A stretch of 64,000 bases of DNA. It comes from Alishewanella jeotgali KCTC 22429. Its GTDB lineage: Bacteria; Pseudomonadota; Gammaproteobacteria; Enterobacterales; Alteromonadaceae. The position numbers and the translations under genes are program-made. How positions within the stretch are numbered: position 1 is the stretch's first letter; every line of letters starts with the position of its first letter. Shown here in pieces: positions 36,090-45,590 of the stretch. A model generated the notes under the pieces. It was not told the origin of the DNA. It did no database searches and was given only the letters and a program-made list of their open reading frames with translations. The stretch lies in NCBI RefSeq assembly GCF_000245735.1, contig NZ_AHTH01000039.1, positions 86,768 through 150,767 on the forward strand, given 5' to 3'.

Positions 36090-37397
36090 ATGCAAAACTT
36101 TAGCTACTATTTGCGGCTGTCGCTGCACAATATCAAACGGGCGCCACTGCCTTATGCGTTGACGCTGATGATTTTAAGTATTGGTCTGGGGGTGTTTTTT
36201 AGTAATGCCACCCTGTATTACTGGATGAACCGTGATCCCCTGTCGGAGCAAAGCCATATGCTGTTTTTTCCACGTATTAACGCGGTGGAACAAGCGTGCG
36301 ATAGCTGCCTTACTCCGCTCCGGGTGTTAAGTTATAAAGATGTGCAAAAGCTGAGTAGCTCGGCTATTCCTTCAGCGCAAGCTGGTATGTTTCAAAGTGG
36401 AGGCTATGCTCGCGTACCTAATACGCAGAATGGCCCAACGCCAGTAACCATCAGAGTGACGCAGCGAGATTTCTTTACGTTGTTTAATGCGCCTTTTTTG
36501 CACGGGCAAACCTGGGCAGATAACGAAGCACGGATGGAGCTTATTCTGCATTACAATGCGGCGCTAAAGTTTTTTGGCCGCACTGATGTGTTAGGCCAAC
36601 AATTACTGTTGGATGGCGAGCTATACACCATAGTGGGGGTGCTGGAAAACTGGCAAATGTTACCTAAGTTGTATGACGTTAATAATGGCCTAGCTATTAC
36701 CCCGGTAGAAGAGATCTATTTGCCCTGGGAAACCGCATACAATTTAGGCATTAAATCCAATAGCACCACGCAAAGCCGAGACTCACGCAATTATAACGAA
36801 AACTTTGCCGTTAATGGCCGCGAGGGGGAGTTCTACCAGGCGCAGTTTTGGGTAAGGCTGGATACCCCAGCGCAGCAAGCCGCTTATCGGCAGTTTATGG
36901 ATAACCTCGTAGCCAGTGAGAAAGAAGCCGGCCGCCATCCCCGCCCCAATGGCAATTTGCTGCATAATATGCTGGATATTGCCGAGGCCTTTAATGAGCG
37001 CAATCGTCAGTTAGACGCATTTGCAATGGTATCAGTACTGTTTTTATTGGTGTGTTTGTTTAATGCCAGCCATTTGTCGTTAAACCGCTATATGGCCAGC
37101 CAGTTTGAATTTAGCTTACGCCGGGCTTTAGGCGCTAGTCGTCTGCAATTACAGGGGCAGTTACTCACAGACGTGTTAGTCAATGGTGTCTTAGCTTTTA
37201 TATTGGCACTGTTGTTTGCGGTGCTGATGTTATTGCTGATTAATCAATTACTCCCTGCCACCTCTGCGCTGAATAATTGGCAGCCAGGTTTAATACTGCT
37301 GATGTTTGGCGTGGCGTTATTAGCAAGTTATCTGGTTACCGTTTACCCTGCCTGGCGTGCTTCTTACAGCCCGCTAAATCAGCAATTAAAAGCTTAG
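36090..37397 (+). CDS. FtsX/MacB-type ABC permease (first)
   Basis: A 435-residue permease with one N-terminal membrane helix, a large periplasmic MacB-PCD-like region (about residues 45-300) and three C-terminal helices with the FtsX pattern (S-L-R-R-A-L-G-A-S-R-L-Q-L). A C-x-x-C-x3 segment E-Q-A-C-D-S-C-L-T lies early in the periplasmic part and could form a disulfide. Its ribosome site is AAGGGGG. It probably forms a heterodimer with the second permease, and the two differ clearly in sequence. Confidence 0.85.
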   Translation: MQNFSYYLRLSLHNIKRAPLPYALTLMILSIGLGVFFSNATLYYWMNRDPLSEQSHMLFFPRINAVEQACDSCLTPLRVLSYKDVQKLSSSAIPSAQAGMFQSGGYARVPNTQNGPTPVTIRVTQRDFFTLFNAPFLHGQTWADNEARMELILHYNAALKFFGRTDVLGQQLLLDGELYTIVGVLENWQMLPKLYDVNNGLAITPVEEIYLPWETAYNLGIKSNSTTQSRDSRNYNENFAVNGREGEFYQAQFWVRLDTPAQQAAYRQFMDNLVASEKEAGRHPRPNGNLLHNMLDIAEAFNERNRQLDAFAMVSVLFLLVCLFNASHLSLNRYMASQFEFSLRRALGASRLQLQGQLLTDVLVNGVLAFILALLFAVLMLLLINQLLPATSALNNWQPGLILLMFGVALLASYLVTVYPAWRASYSPLNQQLKA

Positions 37398-37407
37398 GGA
37401 GTCGCTA

Positions 37408-38589
37408 ATGAGTTTTACATTATTAATCAAGTCGTTATTGCGCCGTAAAGTCATTACCGCACTGTTGCTGGTGCAGTTGGCATTAACCCTGGCGTTAATT
37501 GCCAATAGCGCGGTTTTAGCGTGGCAAGCCCGGCAATTAGCGAATCAGCCAACAGGGTTAACCTTAAGCAATTTACTAAGGGTGCCAATTAAGCCCACCT
37601 TGCCTGAGCTGCGCAGCCAACCGGCACTTGGAGATTTAATGGAGCGACAATTAAGCGCTATCCGCGCTGTGCCAGGCGTGGTATCGGCCAGTTGGATGAA
37701 TCAAACGCCACTGTTATTCGGTGGCATGAACGGCAATATCTTTGTGATAGATAAACAAGATACCACTAACATTGGTATGGTGCCTTATCAGCTGGGGAGC
37801 GTCAGTATGCGCGAGACCTTAGGTTTAACGCTGCTGCAAGGTCGCTGGTTGGAAGAGACCGATGTTGATACTGAGGTTATTGTGCTGAGTGAACAGTTGT
37901 CGAAACAATTGTTTCCCGACGGCGAAGTGCTGGGGCAGCAAACCAGTGCTGGCAGGGTAATAGGGGTAGTTAGCGATGTACTTACCCAGCGTTACGCTGA
38001 TCATCAAAACTACGCCATTTACTTGCCGTGGAATATGCAGAGTGCCGATTATGGTTATCAGTTGTTGGTAAAAATCGAGCCAGGCCAGCTTGATAGGGTA
38101 CGCGAGCAATTACCCGCAGTATTAAAAGCAGTTGAGTTGGAAGTAGATATTGGTACCTTGCAAAGTTTTGCTGAATTGCACCGGACCTTGTTTCGTAGCG
38201 AAACCGGCCTGGCAGCTTTACTGGCAGTGCTTAGTGGCTTAATGCTATTGGTAGCAATGATATCAGCCTATAGCCATGCGCTGTTTCATGGGGTACAGCA
38301 GCAAAAAGAAATTGGCATTAAACGGGCACTGGGTGCCAGCCGGCCGCGGATTATGCTGGAGGTATTAACGGAGAGCTGGCTGACTACGCTAACCGGCGCG
38401 GCGGCTGGTGTGCTGTTAGCGCTATTACTGCAACAACAGCTATCTAAGGTACTGAGTATGCCAGCGCTGCCGTGGTATCTGTTGCCATTGACGGTGCTGT
38501 TGTTACTACTTTGTGTCAGTTTGGCAACATGGTATCCTGCGCGTCTGGCAACCCGGGTCTCTCCGGCTACGGCAACCAAGACCTTATAA
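37408..38589 (+). CDS. FtsX/MacB-type ABC permease (second)
   Basis: A 393-residue permease with the same topology as its neighbour: an N-terminal helix, a periplasmic region including D-L-M-E-R-Q-L-S-A-I-R and V-I-G-V-V-S-D-V, and three C-terminal helices with K-R-A-L-G-A-S-R-P-R-I. Together with the adaptor and ATPase it makes a MacAB-like export machine; the substrate is not shown. The regulator gene begins 3 bases after its stop. Confidence 0.85.
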   Translation: MSFTLLIKSLLRRKVITALLLVQLALTLALIANSAVLAWQARQLANQPTGLTLSNLLRVPIKPTLPELRSQPALGDLMERQLSAIRAVPGVVSASWMNQTPLLFGGMNGNIFVIDKQDTTNIGMVPYQLGSVSMRETLGLTLLQGRWLEETDVDTEVIVLSEQLSKQLFPDGEVLGQQTSAGRVIGVVSDVLTQRYADHQNYAIYLPWNMQSADYGYQLLVKIEPGQLDRVREQLPAVLKAVELEVDIGTLQSFAELHRTLFRSETGLAALLAVLSGLMLLVAMISAYSHALFHGVQQQKEIGIKRALGASRPRIMLEVLTESWLTTLTGAAAGVLLALLLQQQLSKVLSMPALPWYLLPLTVLLLLLCVSLATWYPARLATRVSPATATKTL

Positions 38590-38592
38590 TAA

Positions 38593-39915
38593 ATGATAAA
38601 AATACTGGTACTTGACGATAATCCCGCTATTGGCGGCGCCCTGCAAACGCTGTTTAGCCTGCACGGCTATCAGGTATTGCTGGCGGCAACACCGGCTGAA
38701 GCGCTGACGCTATTAGCCAGTGCCAAACCAGACTTACTGCTGCAGGATATGAATTTTGCCGCCGGCGTCAGTGATGGCGAACAGGGACGGGCGTTGTTTT
38801 ATCAGATCCGCCAGCAGTTTCCGGCGCTACCTATTATTCTGATGACTTCCTGGACCCAGCTCAGTATGGTGGTGGAGCTGATAAAAGCCGGTGCGGTGGA
38901 CTATATCGCCAAGCCCTGGGATGACCAGCGTCTGTTGCTGACTGTTGCTAATGCCGTCAGGCTGGCGCAACTGCAGCAGCAACAGCAACTGGCGCAGCAA
39001 CAACAGCAAAGCCTGTTTGCCGGTAAAGATCTCTGTGGTTTGGTGTTTGCCAGCCGCCAGATGCAACAGCTGCTGCAAATGACGCTGCAACTGGCGCCGT
39101 CACAAGCGGCGGTACTGATCACCGGCCCGAATGGTGCCGGCAAAGAGGGTATCGCCAGCGTGCTGCATGCCAATTCCAGTCGCAGTAAACAGCCATTTCT
39201 GAAGGTCAATATGGGCGCGCTGCCAGCGGAGCTGATGGAAGCTGAGCTGTTCGGAGCCGAAGCCGGTGCCTATAGTGGCCTAACCAAAACCCGGGTCGGG
39301 CGTTTTGAAGCGGCCGATGGCGGCACCTTGTTTTTGGATGAAATTGGCAACTTGCCGTTGGCCGGCCAGATTAAACTATTGCGGGTGCTGCAAAGCGGTG
39401 AATTTGAGCGGCTTGGCTCCAGCCAGACGCGCCGGGTTGATGTGCGGGTGATCAGTGCGACCAATAGCGATTTGCAACAAGCAATTAGCCGCGGCAGCTT
39501 TCGCCAGGATCTGTATTACCGTTTAAATGTGGTTGAGCTCAGATTGCCGCCATTAAAGGCGCGGCCAGACGACATATTGCCACTGGCGCGTCACTTTTTA
39601 GCGGGCAACAAGGCACTGGGCGCTGACGCCGAGCAGGCGCTGTTACATTACGATTGGCCAGGCAATGTGCGTGAGCTACAGAATGTCTGTCAACGGGCGG
39701 CGCTGTTGGCCAGTGGCGAGCAAATTACTGCCGCTGATCTTGGTATTGCGGCTGAAGTGTCGGGCCGCAAAGCGCTGGATGATATTGATCAGGCCAGCTT
39801 GCTGGCGGCACTGGAGCAGGCCGGCGGTATCGTCTCACGCGCTGCCAAACAGCTGGGGTTAAGCCGGCAGGCTTTTTACCGGCGGCTGGAATTTTACCGG
39901 ATTAAATTACCATGA
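38593..39915 (+). CDS. NtrC-family sigma-54 response regulator
   Basis: A 440-residue regulator. Residues 1-125 are a receiver domain (D7-D8 pair; probable phospho-acceptor in L-L-L-Q-D-M-N-F). A Gln-rich linker leads to an AAA+ domain with Walker A G-P-N-G-A-G-K-E-G, the sigma-54 contact loop in the form G-A-Y-S-G-L instead of G-A-F-T-G-A, and Walker B G-G-T-L-F-L-D-E-I. A Fis-type helix-turn-helix ends the protein (A-A-K-Q-L-G-L-S-R-Q-A-F-Y-R-R-L). It should bind the TGTCCGC palindromes upstream of the operon and switch on the GG-N10-GC promoter. The kinase gene overlaps its stop. Confidence 0.9.
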   Translation: MIKILVLDDNPAIGGALQTLFSLHGYQVLLAATPAEALTLLASAKPDLLLQDMNFAAGVSDGEQGRALFYQIRQQFPALPIILMTSWTQLSMVVELIKAGAVDYIAKPWDDQRLLLTVANAVRLAQLQQQQQLAQQQQQSLFAGKDLCGLVFASRQMQQLLQMTLQLAPSQAAVLITGPNGAGKEGIASVLHANSSRSKQPFLKVNMGALPAELMEAELFGAEAGAYSGLTKTRVGRFEAADGGTLFLDEIGNLPLAGQIKLLRVLQSGEFERLGSSQTRRVDVRVISATNSDLQQAISRGSFRQDLYYRLNVVELRLPPLKARPDDILPLARHFLAGNKALGADAEQALLHYDWPGNVRELQNVCQRAALLASGEQITAADLGIAAEVSGRKALDDIDQASLLAALEQAGGIVSRAAKQLGLSRQAFYRRLEFYRIKLP

Positions 39916-41243
39916 TGCGGCGACAGCACTGGCAGCAGGCTTTGCAACAGCCGGTAGTTCGGTTGAATCTGGCTTTGCTGCTCGGTTTGCTGGGGGTAAC
40001 TGTGCTGCTGGGCCTGGCTGCACAGTGGCAGTGGTTAAACCCGGCGTTAGCCCAGACCTTGCTAGTTGCGCTGTGGTTACTGTTGCCGTTGTTGATGTTA
40101 CTGGTGCGCTGGCAATTGCAGCCGCTGAAGCGAGAGCTAACGGCGCTGAATTTACATGCTCAGAATTTGCAGGATGGCAGCTTTAATACCGGTGCCAATC
40201 CGCAGCAATTACGCTTATTAAAACCGCTGGCGGCGCAACTGCAGCAAATGAGTGAACAGCTACGGTTACAACGTAATAGCCTGTATCAGCGCGAGCTCTT
40301 GCTCGATACGCTGGTGCAGAGCAATCCGGGGCCGCTGATCCTGACCGATGATCGTGAGCGGATATTGTTAGCTAATCCGGCGGCGCGGCAACTGTTACAT
40401 GGCGGCAAGGACATCAGCGGCCTGGCTTTACCGTCATTACTGGCCTGCTTTCCGGAGCTACTGGCCGCCGTGGCGGCCAGGCACAGTGGTTTGCTGAGAT
40501 TAAGTGGCCAGCGGGAGAGTGTCTGGCATCTGGCGGTAAGCCAGTTTCAGCTGCATAACCAGCAACACCGGCTGTATTTACTGAAGCCGCTGAGCCGTGA
40601 GATCGCCCGTGAGGAGCTGAACGCCTGGAAAAGCTTGCTGCGGGTGATCAGTCATGAACTGAATAATACGCTGGCGCCGCTATCGTCGCTGGCATTTTCC
40701 GGTAAGGTTGTGGCAGAGCGGCAGCAACAGTCTGAGTTATCCGATATTTTTAATACCATCAGCGAACGCTGTCAGAGTTTGAATCAGTTTTTGCAGGCCT
40801 ATATTCAGTTTGCCAAGTTACCGCCACCGACGCTGGCGACCATTAATTTTGTCAAACTGATTAATGAGCTGCAGGATCAGTATGAGTTTGAGTTAATAGG
40901 GGAGTTACCGCGGCGGCCCTGGCAGGCCGATCAGGCGCAGCTGAGTCAGTTATTGGTAAATTTGCTAAAAAATGCCCATGAAAGCGGCTCACCACCGGAG
41001 CAGATTAGCCTGACGTTGCATGAAACTGCAGGGCGGTTGCTCTTTGAACTGCGGGATCAGGGCGGTGGTATGGCTGAAGCTCAGCTACAACAAGCACTCA
41101 CGCCCTTTTATACGACCAAAACCGGTGGCTCGGGGATCGGCCTGACGCTATGCCGCGACATTATTCAGGCCCATGGTGGCGACTTGCAATTGCAGAACAG
41201 CGCCGGTGGTTTGCTGGTACGCTTTAGTTTGCCGGCTATCTAG
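39912..41243 (+). CDS. Sensor histidine kinase, partner of the NtrC-type regulator
   Basis: A 443-residue membrane kinase with two N-terminal hydrophobic helices (about residues 20-65), a short HAMP/PAS-like region (L-I-L-T-D-D-R-E-R-I-L-L-A-N-P-A-A), the phospho-acceptor H in V-I-S-H-E-L-N-N-T-L-A-P-L, and an ATPase domain with N-L-L-K-N-A-H-E-S-G, D-Q-G-G-G-M and G-G-S-G-I-G-L-T-L-C. The layout is that of NtrY-like kinases. ATG overlaps the regulator stop. The short sensing region suggests a membrane or envelope signal. Confidence 0.9.
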   Translation: MMRRQHWQQALQQPVVRLNLALLLGLLGVTVLLGLAAQWQWLNPALAQTLLVALWLLLPLLMLLVRWQLQPLKRELTALNLHAQNLQDGSFNTGANPQQLRLLKPLAAQLQQMSEQLRLQRNSLYQRELLLDTLVQSNPGPLILTDDRERILLANPAARQLLHGGKDISGLALPSLLACFPELLAAVAARHSGLLRLSGQRESVWHLAVSQFQLHNQQHRLYLLKPLSREIAREELNAWKSLLRVISHELNNTLAPLSSLAFSGKVVAERQQQSELSDIFNTISERCQSLNQFLQAYIQFAKLPPPTLATINFVKLINELQDQYEFELIGELPRRPWQADQAQLSQLLVNLLKNAHESGSPPEQISLTLHETAGRLLFELRDQGGGMAEAQLQQALTPFYTTKTGGSGIGLTLCRDIIQAHGGDLQLQNSAGGLLVRFSLPAI

Positions 41244-42145
41244 TCTTCGTTAATCAGCTGGTACTGTGCCGCCAGATAATCGATCAATGCCCGCACGGCG
41301 GGCAACAAACAGCGTCTTGACGGGTATACCAGATGGATCACCTCGCGTTTGGGCTCCCAGTCCGGCAGTAAACGCACCAGTTGTCCGCTTGCCAATTCCG
41401 CTAATAGCATTAGCTGCGGTAGCTGGACGATACCCGCCCCGGCCAGAGCTGCCGTTTTCAGCGCCAGCATATCAGTGGTAACGAAGCGCGGTTGAAAATG
41501 CAGCAGCAGTTGCTGGCCGTCGCGGTGTTGCAGTTGCCAGCTATGCGGCTCCTCCGGCCGGGCGCGGCTTAGCGCCGGTAAACTTAACAGTGCCTGCGGC
41601 GTATCCGGCTCGCCATAGCTTGCCAATAGCGTCGGGGCGGCAACCAGACACTGGCCGCGGTCGGACAGAATTTTCAGGACCAGTGAGCTGTCTTCCAGCG
41701 GCAGCGGTCTGACCCGCAGCGCTAAATCAAAGCCTTCGGCAATCACATCGACCCGACGGTTGGTCGCCTCCAGCTGGATCTGGACTTTCGGGTATAGCGT
41801 CATAAAGTCAGCCAGCATCCGGCTGATATGAAAATGCAGCAAACCCACCGGGCAGCTTAGCCTAATCACCCCGGCCGGCTCGGCCTTTAGCGCATCTATG
41901 GTTTGCTGGGCGGCATCGGCTTCAACCAGCACTGCCTGACAATGTAGATAATAGCGTTTACCGGTCTCGGTCAGCGTCAGCTGCCGGGTAGAGCGCTGTA
42001 ACAACCGTACCCCCAGCCGCTCTTCGAGCAGGGCCAAACGCCGGCTTAATTTAGATTTCGCTACCCCCAAAGCGCGGCCGGCGGCGGCAAAACCGCCGTG
42101 CTCGACCACTTTGGCAAAATAATAAAGATCGTTTAAATCCTGCAT
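41240..42145 (-). CDS. LysR-family transcription regulator
   Basis: A 301-residue LysR regulator with an N-terminal winged helix (F-A-A-A-G-R-A-L-G-V-A-K-S-K-L-S-R-R) and a two-lobed effector domain. It is divergent from the YcaC-like hydrolase gene, the usual arrangement for a LysR protein and its target, so it probably regulates that gene. Its stop overlaps the kinase stop by 4 bases (convergent). Confidence 0.9.
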   Translation of the reverse strand: MQDLNDLYYFAKVVEHGGFAAAGRALGVAKSKLSRRLALLEERLGVRLLQRSTRQLTLTETGKRYYLHCQAVLVEADAAQQTIDALKAEPAGVIRLSCPVGLLHFHISRMLADFMTLYPKVQIQLEATNRRVDVIAEGFDLALRVRPLPLEDSSLVLKILSDRGQCLVAAPTLLASYGEPDTPQALLSLPALSRARPEEPHSWQLQHRDGQQLLLHFQPRFVTTDMLALKTAALAGAGIVQLPQLMLLAELASGQLVRLLPDWEPKREVIHLVYPSRRCLLPAVRALIDYLAAQYQLINED

Positions 42146-42287
42146 TTATCCCTTCCTTCGTTCTCAGAATGGAACGCTGTGTCGCATTCTGATGGACTAC
42201 TGCTATTCTTAGCTTGCTATAAGCTTACCGGGTAGTACCGGCTGTGCCAAACAGCCTTTTTGTTCGGATGACACAGGAGACCTGACG

Positions 42288-42914
42288 ATGAACAAGCCCT
42301 ATGTAAGATTAAATAAAGCGGATGCGGCCGTCCTTTTAGTCGACCACCAAACCGGATTACTGTCGCTGGTAAGAGATATTGACCCTGACCGCTTTAAAAA
42401 CAATGTACTGGCACTCGCCGATCTGGCCAAGTATTTTGCATTACCCACCATTTTAACCACCAGCTTCGAACAGGGACCAAATGGACCCTTGGTGCCAGAG
42501 TTAAAAGAAATCTTTCCCAAAGCGCCCTTTATCGCCAGACCCGGCCAGATCAATGCCTGGGATAATGAAGACTTTGTGCAGGCGATTAAAGCCACCGGTA
42601 AGAAGCAACTGATTATCGCCGGGGTCGTTACCGAAGTCTGTGTTGCTTTCCCGACCCTGTCTGCCCTGGCTGAAGGCTTTGATGTCTTTGTGGTAACAGA
42701 TGCTTCCGGGACCTTTAACGAACTGACCCGCGACTCGGCGTGGCGACGGATGGAGGCCGCTGGCGCCCAGTTGATGACCTGGTTTGGTGTCGCCTGTGAA
42801 CTGCACCGTGACTGGCGCAATGATATTGAGGGCTTGGGACAGTTGTTCTCTAATCATATTCCGGATTACCGCAATTTGATCAACAGCTACATGACCCTGA
42901 CCGCCAATAAGTAA
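42288..42914 (+). CDS. YcaC-like isochorismatase-family hydrolase
   Basis: A 208-residue cysteine hydrolase of the isochorismatase fold, close in pattern to YcaC. The catalytic set is visible: Asp in L-L-V-D-H-Q-T-G (about residue 19), Lys in I-K-A-T-G-K-K-Q, and the nucleophile Cys in T-E-V-C-V-A-F-P (about 119). The substrate of YcaC-type enzymes is not settled. An AGGAG site precedes the ATG. A small monooxygenase-fold gene follows on the same strand, 43 bases on. Confidence 0.88.
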   Translation: MNKPYVRLNKADAAVLLVDHQTGLLSLVRDIDPDRFKNNVLALADLAKYFALPTILTTSFEQGPNGPLVPELKEIFPKAPFIARPGQINAWDNEDFVQAIKATGKKQLIIAGVVTEVCVAFPTLSALAEGFDVFVVTDASGTFNELTRDSAWRRMEAAGAQLMTWFGVACELHRDWRNDIEGLGQLFSNHIPDYRNLINSYMTLTANK

Positions 42915-42957
42915 TCGGCAACGGGCCTGCGCTGGCAGGCCCAAGGATAGCCAGAAC

Positions 42958-43521
42958 ATGACTACTGAGCATAGCAGCAAGGCCGGCGTCTCGGTCGGCA
43001 TTGACCATCAGGTCAGGATTGACCAGCAGCAGCGGTATGAGCAATGGCTTGCTGATATTATCCAGGTTGCGGCGGGCTTTCCTGGTCATCAGGGAGTAGT
43101 GGTGTTAAAACCGGCTGCCGGTCAGCAGCGTTATTGTATTTCGGTGCGTTTTTCCAGCCAGCAGGATGCCGAGCGCTGGTTAAGCTCTGCCGAGCGGACC
43201 ACGTTAATTGAGCAGGTCAAGCCCTGCCTGGCGGTGCCGGAGAATGTGCAAATTCTGTCTGGTATTGATTATTGGTTTGAACCGATCAACCCGCAGTCGC
43301 CACATCCGGTGCGCTGGAAACAATGGTTACTGACCACAGCGGTGATTGCAGTGCTAACGATGTTGGTTCCCTTACTGTTACAACCGCTGTTTGCGCTACT
43401 GCCGTTTTTACAATGGTTTGGCGTGCGGCACGTCTTTTCAGCGGCCATTATTGTCGCTCTGGTGATTTATGTCGTCATGCCAAGGTTAGTGCCGCTGTTG
43501 GCGAAATGGCTGTTTCGCTGA
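42958..43521 (+). CDS. Antibiotic-biosynthesis-monooxygenase-like membrane protein
   Basis: A 187-residue protein. Residues 10-100 resemble the small alpha/beta barrel of the antibiotic biosynthesis monooxygenase (ABM) family (Y-E-Q-W-L-A-D-I-I-Q-V-A-A-G-F-P-G-H-Q-G), and two hydrophobic helices follow (about 118-140 and 150-172). This ABM-plus-two-helix form is common in proteobacteria and has no proven function. Probably co-transcribed with the YcaC-like gene. Confidence 0.75.
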   Translation: MTTEHSSKAGVSVGIDHQVRIDQQQRYEQWLADIIQVAAGFPGHQGVVVLKPAAGQQRYCISVRFSSQQDAERWLSSAERTTLIEQVKPCLAVPENVQILSGIDYWFEPINPQSPHPVRWKQWLLTTAVIAVLTMLVPLLLQPLFALLPFLQWFGVRHVFSAAIIVALVIYVVMPRLVPLLAKWLFR

Positions 43522-43624
43522 AGGTGCTTCGAGTTTTTTCGGGCTGCTGTGCCAGCCCGGCTTTCCCTGCCTGATACTTTTCTGCCATGATTAGCGGATG
43601 AACTTATGCTGAGCAACGAAAAGC

Positions 43625-45330
43625 ATGCGGTATTTGGCTGTGTTGGTAATCTTGCTGCAACTGGCTGGCTGCAGCAACACCCGTTTTATAAAGCTTGAGC
43701 AAACCGCAGCACCGGTGCTGGATCCGGTAACCAGTTTACTGGCTTACCGCTTTATTAGTTTACAACAGCAAGATGCGGCCAGTATCGCTGGCTATTGTCA
43801 GGCACTGCGCGACCAGTCGCCAAGTAGTCAACTCTATCTGTTGCAATTGGCCTGTGCTGAGCGCTGGCTGTCGAAGCCGTTAAGCAACAGCGAACGGCAA
43901 GCTGCCATAGCGCTGTACAATGCTGCCTTATTACCACTGGTCAGAGCGGCGTTACAGCCCGCTGCGCAACAACCCGCCTATCTGGCATTACAGTTGGAGG
44001 TTTTGTCAGACGACGGCTTACCGCTGACCCACTTTACGTTGGCTGCCGATGTGCAAGCCAAAGATCCTTTAATGCAGGCTCCCGCGGTGCAGGCGCTTGG
44101 CATCAGCCTGGTTGGGCAGCGACCGAACACGGGGCAGGGACGGGATCGCTGGTATCCGCCGGAGGGGATCTTTCGCGCTGTGACAGTGTTCCTGCAGGCT
44201 TTGATTTTCGAAACCCGGTGCAACCGGTGCTGCGGCTGCAGGCGCGGGTGATGACTCAGGCTGAGGAGTTGCAGTTTGGCGAGCAGCGTTATCCGGTGCA
44301 TTATGATTTGGCTACACCTTATTTGTTGCTGGCCGAGGCGGCGCAAGTTGACCGCTTTGAACTGACCGGTTTGCTGCGTGCGGCTGAGGTGGAGAGTAAG
44401 CTTGGGATCTACGTGATAGAGCCGCTGGTTACCGATAAAATTCCGATCCTGATGATCCACGGTTTATATTCCAGTCCACTGATCTGGCGGCGTTTAAGTT
44501 GGGCCATCTATGCCGATCCGCAGTTGGCTAAACGTTATCAAATTTGGCATGCCTTTTACCCAACAGGTCCGCCACCCTTTTTTAACGCGATGCGGCTACG
44601 CCGTGAGCTGGAGCAGCTGCGGGCTGAGTTGCACAACTTGGCGGTGAGTAATTCGGCGGCTACTGCACCGGCGCTGGAGCAAATGTGGCTGATTGGGCAT
44701 AGCATGGGCGGTATTATCAGCCGGACTATGGTGGTAGATAGTGGTAACGCCCTGTGGGATCGCACCTTTAAGGTGGCACCAGAACAGTTAAGGCTCGAGG
44801 AGCAGACCTTAGGACCGCTGCGGGAGATCTTTTTCTTAACACCAAAGCCATATGTCAGTGCTGTCGTTTTTCTTGATACACCGCATCAGGGCAGTGATCA
44901 GGCGCGTGGCCTGGCCGGCCGGCTTGCCAGCTCGTTAATCCGCTTACCCGGCAGTATGTATCAGGTGTTTTCCAGGTTGTGGCAAGACGAGCGCATGCAT
45001 TATCTGACTGATGAAATGCGGCCTTATATGTCGGCACAGGGACCGGATAGCGTACGGGTGTTGTCGCCCAGCCACCCACTGCTGCAGGAGCTGAGTAAGT
45101 TACCGCCGCAGGTGCCGGTGTATTCGGTAATTGGCAATAACAGACCCAAGCGCTGCCAAACTCCATTAGTATGCCCCGGCCTGAATGATGGTGTGGTCAG
45201 CTACCACAGCGCGCACTTACCGCAGGCACAAGCTGAACTGATAGTGCCGTCTAAACACGACTCCTATCAATCACCAGAGGCGATTGCCTTTATCCTGCAG
45301 CAGTTAACCGCATGGCAAAGCGCCAACTGA
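43625..45330 (+). pseudogene. Lipase-like alpha/beta hydrolase lipoprotein, split by a frameshift
   Basis: Two overlapping frames, 43625-44251 and 44218-45330, read as one lipoprotein of about 568 residues interrupted by a one-base deletion near 44199-44210. The first part begins with a lipobox L-A-G-C (Cys16). Adding one T in GCTTTGATTTTCG gives a smooth join: L-Q-A-F-D-F-R-N-P-V-Q-P-V-L. The second part holds the lipase motif G-H-S-M-G-G, an Asp in L-N-D-G-V-V-S and a His in S-K-H-D-S-Y-Q, so the triad is complete. The product would be an outer-membrane esterase or lipase. The break may be a real mutation or a sequencing error; there is no good slippery site. Confidence 0.8.
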
Positions 45331-45387
45331 GTTGCTGTTATTTTCAGCAGTTGACGCCGGCAGCCGGAAAAAGGGGCGAGAAAGCAC

Positions 45388-45415
45388 TTGCGCCTGTTAA
45401 GCGGCATCGTATAAT
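45388..45415 (+). promoter_or_regulatory. Sigma-70 promoter of the original tRNA-Leu locus
   Basis: TTGCGC (45388-45393), 16-bp spacer and perfect TATAAT (45410-45415), 31 bases before the first tRNA-Leu 5' half. Confidence 0.7.
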
Positions 45416-45445
45416 GCAGGCGTTTACCTCAAACAACTCCTCTCT

Positions 45446-45485
45446 GCCTGGGTGGCGAAATCGGTAGACGCAGCGGATTCAAAAT
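45446..45485 (+). pseudogene. tRNA-Leu 5' half, copy 1 (truncated in the anticodon loop)
   Basis: GCCTGGGTGGCGAAAT and the following bases match the intact tRNA-Leu(CAA) at 45768 with two mismatches over 40 bases, up to and including GGATTCAAAAT (45475-45485). The rest of the tRNA is replaced by unrelated AT-rich DNA. It keeps the original promoter, so this is the old tRNA gene cut by integration. Confidence 0.85.
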
Positions 45486-45550
45486 TGTCTGCTTTTATAG
45501 AGTTTTTAAGTTTAACCTTTTGAAATTAAAGAGATTAAAATTAAAAAATC

Positions 45551-45579
45551 TTGACAAATTAGCTGTTATAGTTTGTTAT
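45551..45579 (+). promoter_or_regulatory. Sigma-70 promoter before tRNA-half copy 2
   Basis: Perfect -35 TTGACA (45551-45556), 17-bp spacer, -10-like TGTTAT (45574-45579), with the tRNA-like sequence beginning about 12 bases later. Confidence 0.65.
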
Positions 45580-45590
45580 AGAACGACTTT

